Assembly (NCBI GenBank): GCA_018881555.1
Contig: JACAXG010000069.1
Span: 2,713,403-2,777,402 of the forward strand
Reading direction: 5' to 3'
Length of the DNA stretch: 64,000 nt
DNA from: Amblyornis subalaris
Lineage: Eukaryota > Chordata > Aves > Passeriformes > Ptilonorhynchidae
The translations under genes were made by a program, and so were the position numbers. The notes under the pieces are model-generated. The model made no database searches, was not told where the DNA came from, and saw only the letters and a program-made list of their open reading frames with translations. Shown piece after piece: positions 48,801 through 59,550 of this stretch. How positions within the stretch are numbered: position 1 is the stretch's first letter; the number at the start of each line of letters is the position of its first letter.

Positions 48801-49250
48801 ATGCTAATAAGAGGGAACATGGTATTAAGCACTCTCAAATGATAAACTGCATTGACCTTTGTTGGGCATGTGCTTTCAGTAAGAAAAGACTGATCCCCCA
48901 GTTTAAAAATTGTCTGTAATCCTTTTCCGTGTTTGAAAAGTTTGAACCTCAATTTGGTCATCCCACCTCTGTTTTTGCCTTTTGTAAATTAAATATCATA
49001 GAAAAATAGTGAAAAGCAATAGTCCAGATATTCTATGCCATCTTTTCAACAGTTCTTACATGGTTTTTCTTTCCCCTTAATTTTTAGAATTATTACTTAT
49101 GGTACTGTTGCTCCAAATTTCTAGCATGCAGAAAGGAAGAAATAAAAATATAAAATTTGAAGTTACAGGTGTCAAAGACCATGCCTATGGAAGCATTTTT
49201 GGGCCTATATGAACATCCTTCCCTCTTACATTTCCCAGCAGTTTTGTATT
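39858..49250. other. Long gene-free stretch
   Basis: About 9.4 kb of AT-leaning unique sequence without a recognised gene or transposon. Homopolymer tracts include A13 at about 43980 and T11 at about 44780; a long pyrimidine tract lies at 46879-46915. The largest frames are plus 41776-42141 (121 codons), minus 46424-46780 (118) and plus 47471-47797 (108). All lack recognisable domains and flanking gene signals. Confidence 0.65.
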
Positions 49251-49276
49251 ATTATTATTGTAAAAACAATAATAAT
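49251..49276 (+). repeat. Perfect 11-bp AT-rich inverted repeat with 4-base loop
   Basis: ATTATTATTGT, then AAAA, then ACAATAATAAT. The stem is perfect but almost entirely A/T and arises next to an ATT triplet run, so it is probably a by-product of a short microsatellite and not a functional hairpin. Confidence 0.8.
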
Positions 49277-52200
49277 TTAAGAGTAAAAGCAAAATGTTTA
49301 AGGTATTTGTGTGGCAAACTGTGGCAGAATTTACTCACGTAGGAAAGTGCTTGGCATACAATCATTTTTGCTAAATAGGACACATTACTCCAGAAACCAG
49401 GGAGACAGTCAGCAGAAACATGATTATATCCATGCTCTCTGTGCTAGGTGCATGCCCGCCCTCCTGAGAGGGGACGCACCAACACTGCCTGATTTATTTT
49501 CTCAGAGTCTAAGGTAAATGGACAGGGATACTCTGAGTGATGATCTCTAGTCTGTGCTGTGGACTGTACTCTGCTTCTCATGGCACAGAGCAGCAGGAAG
49601 GGAGCTGGGGACAGAGCAACGGTCACAGCCATGAGGGATCTTACTGAAAATGCAATTCAGATTTCTGTTTAAGGCATATGAATATGGAAATGGTACACAA
49701 TGAATGAAGCAGGCTGTTTGCAGGGTATATAAAACATTGAACAGAACAACCTCTTTTAAGTGTGGAGTAACTCTACTGGTAGAATTTAGGGCAAGGAATT
49801 CAACCTGAGAGTCCAAGGTAGTTAATCTAAATGAGAACATAAGATATAACTAATAAGATAACTAAATACATGCATACATATATGTAGATATAATAATGTC
49901 TTTTTTTCTTTAATATTTACTGGAGTCAGTTGTTTCTTTAATGTGCTTTCATCTGCCATTTTCATCTGATGCCATCTGTTTCCTGTTTTTGTCTGTGGAG
50001 TTGATTTTTTAATCACTTCAAGCAGTTATACATATGCAGATTAATAGAGCAAAATAAAGTTCAGGCTTTTTGCTGTTGGTAAAATTGTGTCCTGTCAGTA
50101 TTGTATTTGCTCAATCTAATTTAGTCCTTCTATTATAGTGAAGAGGGTTGTGGGGGAAGAAGCTTCACTAAAATTTTCTTCCTGTTACGCAGCGTGTGGA
50201 ACGTAAGTAAAGGCTACCACTTAAGATAACCCTGTCTCTCCTTTTATCCTGCATCATAGCAACATTTCTAGATAAATGAAGAAAGCCCATGGGCTGGAAT
50301 AAAATCAACATCTAAAATATATGTGTTATTGATGGGGTAAATCTAAAAGGACACGAGATTTTTCTTTAGTCAAATACAAATCATGGAAGCACTAGAATCC
50401 ACTCTTTCATATTGCTATGACTCCCTTTCAGGCAGTTCCATATTGTTGTGAAAAACTTTGTTGTCAGGAGCGAACACCTCAGCTGCTTTGAGGGTAAAGG
50501 ACATTGGGTCCAAAGCATTGTAATGTTTCCTGAAAATTAATTGAATTTTCTCTCTATGCTTGTCTTCTTAACCTTATTTGTTTTTTTCCCTTTCTTTTGG
50601 GAATAGGGACTAAAATGGCAGTAAGGTAACACTAAGTCACTAGACAACCACGATCTTCTGCAGTTAATATATGCAAACCTTGTCAAGCCTACTTTAAAAA
50701 GTCTTCATAGATGTTTAAACATTCCTTTTTCTACTCATTTTTTTTCCTTAGTTGCCTGACAAAGTGAAATATTTTGTTTGTACCCTAGCAGTCCAACTTT
50801 GGATGCTGTTTTGTTACGTAAAAAGTATGCACATCCTAAATTAATAAATTATCTTTAACATGGTTATTTTCATGAGGAAAATAGGTCAGTCACAAGGTGT
50901 TTGGAAGAAAACCAATGACTACCACATTAACCGGTGCATCAACATTATGTTCTGGAGACCTTAATATGAACAATTACTCTTAAGTTTATTGACAATATTT
51001 ATCAGTTTCCTTGCATAAGACTTGGCTGGAGGTGAGTCTTAGACTCTCCAGTTTTAGGCCTTTGCTTATTTTTGCCTGGGTTGGTCTTTTTTGTTTGTTT
51101 TGGTTTGTTGTTTCTTTTTTTTTTTTTAATATTTTTTCCAGGTCACCTCATTCTCTTTAAACTCTGTGAGTAATTACTGCCATTTTATGTGTCTTGCTCC
51201 TTGGACTCGATCTTCATTACAAATATTAGTGTCTCACTGAAATTGTCAGCCTGTGACTGAGTATCCTTAATGAACAGCAAATTCTATTGAAGGCCTTTCA
51301 GCTTCCTTCAGATTGGAGCTGATGAAGACTCACACCTCTCATCTTTCTCAGCTGGCGCAAGTTCTCAGTTGCCCTTTTAGGAGGCAGGTGTTTTACATAA
51401 AGACTTGCAAACCCTTAACCCTCAGCTCTCACAGCCTACTTGTGTGTTTGTCATCATTAGTGTTCTTCATGCCCATGCTCCTGCAGTGAGGGCAGGCTTG
51501 CAGGAGATTGAAGTGGCCAAAAGAAAAACTCAGCAGTCAGCTTGCAGGCTCAAGTTTAGCACAATTTAACAACTGCGTCTGGAAAACTCAGTCACGCCCA
51601 AGCATTGTTATTGCGAGGTCTGGGTAACCTCGCCTGCGGTTGGTGCAGACAGCCATCGGTCTCTGTCTAAGTGTGTCCTCACTGTGGTGTCTGGATGCCC
51701 AGCAGGTCCTTTCCTTGCTACAGTCCAGTGAAATCTGGTACTGGTGCTGCTGCATTACTGATGCAAAGCTAGGCAAGTTAGGCAAAAATGCCTTTCCCAA
51801 AGTTTTGAGCTGTGGTCACCTGGATTTCAGTGTGGTGTCTCACGGATTGTGATTGTTTCTCCAACATGCCAACATGTTACATCTGAGAAAAAGCAAACCT
51901 CAAAATGCCTAGATTTTTGAAATTATTTAATGAGGTAACAGAGAAATCAAAAGCCAACTGAGATGTTCATCCTTGCCTGACTGACTTGAAAGCCCAGCTG
52001 CCACATTCACCCCTAATGCAATGTGGGTGCCATGACTGAATGTGAGTGAGTGGGTTTCTTTTTTTTTAAAAAAAATTGCTTTGATTAATTGCTTGGGCTT
52101 TTCTGCTCAGACCAAAGCTCTGTTAGTTTTTGTGTCCATTTGCATATGTGCTTCCAAGGCTTTCCTCCTAAACTCGAGCTGCCTTCTGGTGAATTGTCTC

Positions 52201-53709
52201 ATGTCACCAGTGTGAGTTGTTTGAATGCAAAACCATGGATCAGCTCATGCTTCTTTTGTTTGCCACCTCCTGGCTGAGAGTTTGCCACAATCACAAAGGC
52301 ACTGGCAATGCTGCTGGATTTAAAGAAGGGTTAGAATTTGGTTAGGTTTGCACCAGGCAGGGTGAAATATCTGCCTTTACCTCATAGCCCTGTGCAAGTG
52401 GTCTGGGAAGAGAAGCCAGAGGAACCTAGGATGCAACTTGCAGCCACTACTGCATCAAATACAAGGGAGTTAGCTAGAAAGCATGGACAAGTGCATACAA
52501 CTGGCTAAGGAAATTGGGGACTGGCTCCTTGCTAGAGAAAACCTTTGCTTTGTAAGATTTCACTTCTCCAATATTTCATGTCTTTTGAAATACATGACAT
52601 TTCTACATTCCTTTCTTTTTCCCATGAATCTTTGTGAAGGAATTTCTGTTGAATGCAGCTGAAGCAAAAATAGCCTGGTACAATCACACAAATACCTCAG
52701 AGCCACATGTTGACTGTTGCTAGAAGTAATTCATTTGCATTGGTGGAGAAAGAGGCAGAAAAGTTACTATTTCAGTTTTCACTATTGTTCTTCAATTTCA
52801 GAGAAAGGGAAAAACCCAGCAGAAACCTTTTTTCTTTGTATTCTTGCCCATGTTACATTAAGTTCAGACTCTTCATTTTAAACAAGAAACAAACAGTCAG
52901 AATTAAGCTGTTATTGTGTCAAAGAACGGGCTCGTTGACAATTTATTTATTAATAAGCAGAATTTATTTTAATTATGACCCAAGTCTTAACTGTCTATGC
53001 CACTCTACTAATTACTCTTCTGGTTTATAACTGCAGTAAATTTCACACAGGAATTTTAATAAAAAAGGTGTTTGAACAGTGAGTAGGTTTGTTTACTTGT
53101 TAATTGAGATAAATAACACTGCCATGCAGTCTGATGTTGTTTATTAGTCTATTCTTTGAGAAAGATAGTCCCACTGGAACTCTGGGGTTTCAGATCCTCA
53201 GGTGTAAAGATAAGATAATTGTAGTTCTTCACACCCAAGATCATAAGAGGATAGCACTAACAGCATGAATGTTCCAGTCAATGATGATATCTTTCTGCCC
53301 ATTCAAGATTTGGCACAACTGAGAAGTACAAGTTTCAGATTTTACTTAACAGGGTTTCTTTTTTAAATCTAACAAGTGATAAGATCAGCTAGAGTTAACT
53401 GCTCAGTGAAAAATTTACAAGAAGCTCCATTCAGAAGGAAAAATAAAACAGGAGTAATGTAGCTAAAATGAATCACTAAGCAATGGATGATGACAGGTTA
53501 GTGTAAACTGCCGCTAGCCAAGGTAAGATCAGTTTTCTAGAAAAGGCAAAGGACAAGGACCAATGTCTAGGGAATTTTGCTTTTTACAATTTTGCATTGT
53601 CATATCACACATAAAACCGACTAATGCAATGAGAAGAACAAAACAATATAGGACCACTCATGATCCCTGCATTCACTTGTGATTTACCTCTCTTTCTCTT
53701 CCTCTCCAG
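49277..53709. other. Unique non-coding sequence
   Basis: No gene or repeat recognised. It includes a T-rich block at 51087-51140 (T15 within it) and many AT-rich patches. Short frames (up to 107 codons, 52707-53030) lack domains. Confidence 0.65.
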
Positions 53710-53876
53710 GACTGCTCCTGCTGTTTTTCATGGAGGACATCCACAACCTCTTCCAGGACAGCCAAGGACTGCTTGCTCAGCAGGCTGGGCTAGGCTGGCC
53801 ACCACATGTGGCTGCGGTCCCTTCCATCCAAGGGATGACTGTCTACATCTGTACCTGCCTGTGAATGAAATGAGAG
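53710..53876 (+). other. Exon-like segment with good splice sites
   Basis: A long pyrimidine tract (53687-53707) ends in a CAG acceptor at 53707-53709, and 167 bases later the sequence reads GAG then GTAAGTCA, a near-perfect donor (53877 onward). The segment is GC-richer than its surroundings. One frame stays open through the whole segment and on into the downstream sequence to 54247; a second frame starts at ATG 53730 and stops at 53864. The encoded residues match no family that I know. It could be an exon of a long non-coding RNA, a rarely used cryptic exon, or chance. Only one such exon is visible, so no gene model can be built. Confidence 0.3.
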
Positions 53877-55165
53877 GTAAGTCAGCGCTGCAGGCAGAAG
53901 GAAAAACCTCCAAGACACATCGGGTAGTCCTAGTTTTGGCTGTGTGGTTAGAAACCACAGTCTTGCAGCACTGCTCTTTAGTGAGTTTGATCTGTTCCCA
54001 GCATCAGTGGTTGCTCAGCTACTCCATCTGTCTTGGGACTGGGGTTAGTCCCAATATTGTAAATAAGATTATGCTATTTACAAGAATCCCAGTACAGTGC
54101 TTTTTCCAGATAAGCTTCCCATATGAAGGGTTCTTTGGGCTCAGTGGAGCAGTTTGGTGTCTCCAAGAGCCTGCACACAGGCGGCTGAGTGATGAGAGGG
54201 GTGATAGCACTGGCTGCACAGCTCCTGGAGGAGAGTGGAGCAAGTGACTCTGTGTCATGAGGGCCATCTTGGGGTAGATGGCTGTGATGGAAATCTGTCT
54301 GGTGCTGCACCTGCCCAGAAATCCAGCCCTGCTGCCCCTGTGTGCCAGGGCTGGCTATGGCCATGAGACACCACACCATACCCTGCACCATAGTGTCTGC
54401 CCTGAAATCCCAATCCATTAGTGGAGAGAAAAGCCATGTTGTACGGCTGGCTGGACTGGAGATACCATAGAGGAAGGGCAATAAACCTGATACATGCATA
54501 TGGAAGATGGTAAATGTGAGGAAGAAGAAAATGTGAAGTGCAGTTTTCCTCCTCAAGAAGTCTCCCAACCCATCTGAGAGACCAAAAAGTTTGTGGTCAG
54601 TCTTCTCTGTTCTCTAAGGTCCTGGGTGGGTATAACATTTGTGTCTGGATGAAAGCCTTTTTCTTGGTTTTAATATTGATTACCTTTTACGCTAGTTACA
54701 AATCTGGTAAAATCTATTAGAGTCTGGCACAGAACCCTCTCCTTTGTGCTTAGAGGTCTGCATAAAGCGCTCCCCCTGCCCTACTTCTTGCTTCAGTGCA
54801 GTTGTTCATCAGCTGCACATTACGAAAACAGAGCTGATACTGACTGGCCTCTGTTTTGCTTTTGGGAGGAAAGGGTTACAACCAGAAGACTTGGCAAGGA
54901 GGGAATAATTTTGGTCAAAGTCACCTTACAGCTGGGAATGCTAAGGATGTCAGTGTGGGAAAACTCCATTTACTATGCCTAATGTTGTTCATCCTCTGCC
55001 TGTTTTGAGAAGTAGAATTCCTGTGTAGAGATAACACACTCTCACAGGCATGCTTGAGCCTCCTGTTGGGAGAGAGAGAGATCATAAGAGCACAGCCATG
55101 TGACAAACTGTGTGCAAGAAGCCCTTTCATATATTGGTGCAGGCACTGCTCCCACACTGCCCCCT
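53877..55165. other. Unique non-coding sequence
   Basis: A GC-balanced stretch after the exon-like segment. The 164-codon minus-strand frame at 54074-54568 overlaps plus-strand frames, has no recognisable domain and begins with a hydrophobic run from T-rich DNA. A short GA run lies just before the minisatellite (about 55068-55080). Confidence 0.6.
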
Positions 55166-55320
55166 AGGATGAGCTGAGCCTGACGGAGCCTGTGTCCCTG
55201 TGTGTCTCTGCCCACCAGGATGAGCTGAGCCTGACGGAGCCTGTGTCCCTGTGTGTCTCTGCCCACCAGGATGAGCTGAGCCTGATGGAGCCGGTGTCCC
55301 TGTGTGTCTCTGCTGCCCAG
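55166..55320. repeat. Minisatellite, three 51-bp units
   Basis: Units start at 55166, 55217 and 55268, each with 'aggatgagctgagcctgayg'. The first two are nearly identical; the third differs by a few bases and ends in a slightly different spacer before a partial fourth start (aggatt, 55319). Because 51 is a multiple of three, the minus strand carries a repeating 17-residue pattern (RHTGTQAPSGSAHPGGQ) in an open frame at 55127-55420. That is a consequence of the period and not evidence of coding. Confidence 0.95.
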
Positions 55321-58300
55321 GATTGTTAGGGAGGCAATGAAATAATTCTAGTCTGCATTTCAGCTGTGGTTTGGTGGTTGCCTTGGTTACCTGTATACCG
55401 TGATTCACACAGTTGCCCATCTCATGGGGTGCCTATAAGCCGTGTTGCCTTCTCAAGCAGATCCCTGCTGCTAAGCAGAGGACTTAACTTCCGAGGGACA
55501 TCGGCCATTGGCCCTAAGTGTCAGTGCCCATTCTAAGCATTTGTTACAGTTTTGCTTGTAAAGAAACTTTTTGCCATCTTTCAACTCCGGCAAAGCTATT
55601 AACTATATGAATAGGGCAACTTGGTGCAGCCTATGCAACTAATATTTTTGTCTCAATTAACTTTTAATTTCCTGATCCTAGTTCCGTGCTGTATATGTTT
55701 AAAGATGCAGTTCTGTTGTTTTCAGGAACCGCTTAAAGGTATTAGTGGAATTAAATGACATTAGCAGAACAGACAACTTGGAGAGCATCGTATTGGCATT
55801 CGCTGACTGCCTTGTTCATGCTATGCCAGCTCTCATCAAATCCTTCCACCACTTGGACAGAATCATTATTAGCTGTATTCCTTAGAACCCAGCACCCTAG
55901 TTAACTAACAGATTCAGTATCTCGGCATAACACTTTGAAGGTTATCTCCTAGTAGCAGTGCATTTTTACTGTAGAATATAATTCAATTTTGTTGATAACC
56001 CCCAACTGAGCAACTGCTGAAGCTTTGCTACTTGTTGCAATTCATGAATTGTACAATTTCCCCGAACGAGTCTTTGGATAAATAAGCCCAAATAATGCCT
56101 TAGAAGAATTTCCTGTCACTTTTTGAAGCTAAATCAATCAAAGATAGAAGGCTTCTGTCAAACTCACAGACCACCTGGTCTCTCATAGGAGCCTGTTTAT
56201 TGTCCAAACCATAGTTATACTCTCCTTAAAATCAGGTTCTCTCATGGTGAGGTGCACTGGGTTTATCTATCTCACGTTAAGAGGTAGCATGACTCAGATG
56301 ACAGCTTGAAATAAGTACAAGAAACACAAAATGTACCATGGTTCCCCTGTCCTTGGCTGCCTTATGGCAATGGATACAATGGTCTACAGCTGTAGCTGTG
56401 CATCAGCACAATCATTCAACTCCACAGATTTCTGACTCAGTTGGGCAGATGTTGACATCTGCCCTGATCTTTACTCTCTCCGACTAATGAAAAGAATGTC
56501 TGAAACTTTCTGGCTGACAGATACATTCTGCTCTGTACCAGACTGTGTAACTAGCCTGGATGACAGTCTATTCCCATTTGACTCAGTTTTGTTAAAAAAA
56601 TGAATGAGCACTTATAATAACCGAGAATATGTGACAGCTCTGCCTACTTGCACTGACGATTACAGTTAGAACCATGCTGGATAATGTTTTACACTGGTCC
56701 TGGTTATCTTTTAGAAAAAGTTGATATTGAATGTTCCTTATTCCCAAGTTTCAGAATTCTATTAATGAGTCTTGTGGAACTAAAGAAGCAAACTTGTGCA
56801 TACTTTGTAGACTAGAGTTTTGATGGCCAGTAAAAATATAGAATGAGTTGGGAAATATTGATAAAGGAAAATATCCATTTTCATGAGAAACCTGAACAAT
56901 GTGGAAAATAAAACCTCTTCTCCGAGCAGAATCCTAGAAATTTCCTATACATTTGCAGAAGTTAGATGTCTTTTCTTCTAGATAAATCATTAAAAATAAC
57001 CCTCGTTCCTGTTATTATTTTGGTGGGGTTTTTCTTCATTACTGTGGGGTTTTTGTCATTGTTGTTTTGTAGGTTTTCTGTTGATGGTGTGTTTTTTTTA
57101 AACCATGAGCCTTGCCAGTGCTTTGCAACGTGTTTTGTCATTTAACAAAGCCAGACCTTCCTTGGCTGTATATTGCTGATCATGGTGGCTGTGATCAGCA
57201 AGGACAGTGAACAATGGAAGACATGCTGCTCCCTATTGATCATCACTGCATGTGGGTCAAAATGCTTGTTTTGTTGTTTTCTGTTTCTCATGCTGTCTGG
57301 GTTCATTCATGCTTGATTACTCCTCTTGGTTTTGACCAATGGCCTAGAAAAATGAAAATAAAAAGAAAAAAATGTTCAAGAAAATCACTAATAAAATACA
57401 AATCATCAATAAAACAATATTTTATTTTAAAGCTAATGTACAGAAAGCCAAATGTGCCTGCATGACCTTGGACAACTAACTATCAGTCTGTGTTGCTCAA
57501 GTAGGTATCAGCTGTATTTCTTTCGCTCCAGACAGGCGTTAGACTGCAAGCTGAAATGGTTCAGAGGTGCTTTCCATCACTTGTGGACTTACCCCTTCTT
57601 ATGTGAAACATTTCGCCTTCTTCTTGCTGATATACAGGGGTGAGGGGAGAAGGGGCCTCTTGCCTGCTGGCTGGGCAGGGACTGTGGGGCTGCCTGGGGC
57701 TGCCTGGGACCACCCTCTGTGGCTCCCTGAGCCTCTCTTCCCTGAGTCAGGGGGCAAAACCCCAGGGTACAGTTTTCACATGGGGTTCAAATTCCTGCTT
57801 TTTTATGACAAGGATGGATGAAGATTCATATGATAAATGTGTGTGAGCAGCCAGTCCCCTGCACCTCTGAGGGTCACTGCTGCAGGCAGGTCTGCCTGAA
57901 GCACCTTGGGGGAAATGTGCAGGCAGCTGATCTTGGCAGTGCATGGGCACACGTGTGAGTATGCGTGCCCCTCCTTGGGACCCTCACTTCCCAGCATTCC
58001 CCACTGCCTGTGCTTTCTCCACCCTCTAGAGCCCCGTTTCTGGGTGACACCTCTCTCCTGCCATGGAGGTTAGATCACCCTGGTGTACTATGGTGGTATG
58101 CACAGAGGAGAACTCAGCTTTGAAAGGGCAGTTAGATGGTTGAATCCAGTTAGAGATATTAGAACAGTGCTTTTGAGCTGATTTAGCCTAGTAATTTTAA
58201 TTATTAGTATTTAATTAATTACCAGTTATTTTAATATCTCATCTCTGCCAAAGCTTGCCTGGCTATTTTTGCACAGTGCTGCTTTCTGCTGTGTGAACTT

Positions 58301-59225
58301 CCTTTGCACTGACGAACACAAGGTCAATTTGTCAGTGAGCGACAAGACATGTTTGTCCCCGCAGGACCACGCCTGGGTGAGGAAGATGAGTATGAACAGT
58401 TACAGACATCAGAGAGCATGCTTCAGCTCTGCATTTGGTATGGGGCCATGTGGCATGAGGGCAGTGGGTAGTGCTGTTCCTGGGATGCCCTTGCGGGTAC
58501 CAGCTCTGCAGCATGGCCTGGTGCGAAGCAGTGCAATGCCCCATGCCATATGGAACAAGTGTGTTCAAGGGGTCAAGAGGCCACCTAATGCTTTTCACTG
58601 TTTTGCTTTCTTTTTAAGCACTGGTGGCCACCTCTACCTGCCTGTATCAGGCTGTAATGAGGCATGTATGTCCAGGCATAGTCCTGTGCTGAACTACTTT
58701 ACCCTCTCAAAATATTGTGAACATGTATTGTCTTTTTAGCTTTCTGCAGAAGCGTTGTGAGGAGGAAGATGGGCACTGAAATGGAAGTGTGTCAGCTGTG
58801 TGCTAGCTCTAGGAAGAGTGAGAAGTCTGAGTGTATGTGTTTGAACTCCAAAATACTGGAAAAAAACCCTGTGGTGCACCTAGATTTCAAAGTAAACTCT
58901 GATCATATTAGGCTGATCATGAAGCACAGCTGAAAACGCTCACCGCTTGTCCTGGCAGGATAGCTTTTGAGACTGTGATGAAGATGAACACCTTAGCCCT
59001 TGATTAACTTGGCCAGCTAAGTAGAAAGGCTTCAGGTTAGAGACAGCATCTCTGGAGACAGCCCAGAGAGGCTTATACTGCCCGTAGAAAAGCACTGCTC
59101 CTTTTCTTTGTTAATCTCTCCTTACTGGAGCAGTAGTAACATGTCAACTTGACTGGTGTCACACTGGGCAGAGAGAGACCCGCCAGCTGCTCAGTGCTTC
59201 TTGTAGTTGTATTTCATCATTCCTG
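55321..59225. other. Unique non-coding sequence
   Basis: AT-leaning, no recognised element. A plus-strand frame of 156 codons (58269-58739) lies in a GC-balanced patch but has no domain, promoter or splice context that I can see. Overlapping short frames at 57560-58000 occur on both strands of a GC-rich patch. Confidence 0.6.
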
Positions 59226-59231
59226 AGGACC

Positions 59232-59544
59232 TGTAGCAGGATGAGATTCAAAGCGACGTGGAGACTCCAGGCAGGTGTAAAGGAGAGACGTTTATTGCAA
59301 AAATCCAGGCTTCTTAAGCCGTTAGTCTGTTATTAGTTTACATACTTTTAAGACATAACAAACTAAGTTCAACCAACCACCATATTCCACGATGTGAACA
59401 CAGGATGGTTATATGACTTGTTTTCTTGGCTCTAATTCAGCCGAGTCTCTTTCCCACAGTCCTTTTTCTACCTAGGCTAAATAATAGGCCCTGAACCATG
59501 ATTTTACAAGGCCTTCCTTTATGAAGTTTTACTTATAGGTGACA
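59232..59544 (-). mobile_element. Solo LTR of an endogenous retrovirus, 313 bp, 6-bp target duplication
   Basis: The plus strand reads TGTAGCAGG... to ...GGTGACA, flanked on both sides by AGGACC (59226-59231 and 59545-59550). This gives the TGT...ACA terminal pattern and a perfect 6-base target duplication. The minus strand is the sense strand: a poly-A signal AATAAA (complement of 59291-59296) is followed by about 60 bases of U5 ('CGTCTCTCCTTTACACCTGC' to 'CTGCTACA'). There is no clear TATA; a TTAAAAG motif near 59346 may serve. No internal retroviral sequence remains, so it is a recombination-derived solo LTR. A 6-base duplication points to class II elements. The perfect duplication suggests moderate age at most. 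Confidence 0.9.
59291..59296 (-). terminator. LTR poly-A signal
   Basis: AATAAA on the minus strand inside the 313-bp solo LTR, about 60 bases before its 3' end. It sets the LTR orientation. Confidence 0.75.
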
Positions 59545-59550
59545 AGGACC

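Noticed and set aside
49251..49276. Perfect inverted repeat as a possible regulatory hairpin or microRNA precursor
   Set aside because: The stem is only 11 pairs of A/T-rich triplet repeat, far too short and simple for a microRNA precursor.
54074..54568. A 164-codon minus-strand frame with a hydrophobic N-terminus
   Set aside because: The hydrophobic part comes from a T-rich tract, other frames overlap it and no domain is visible.
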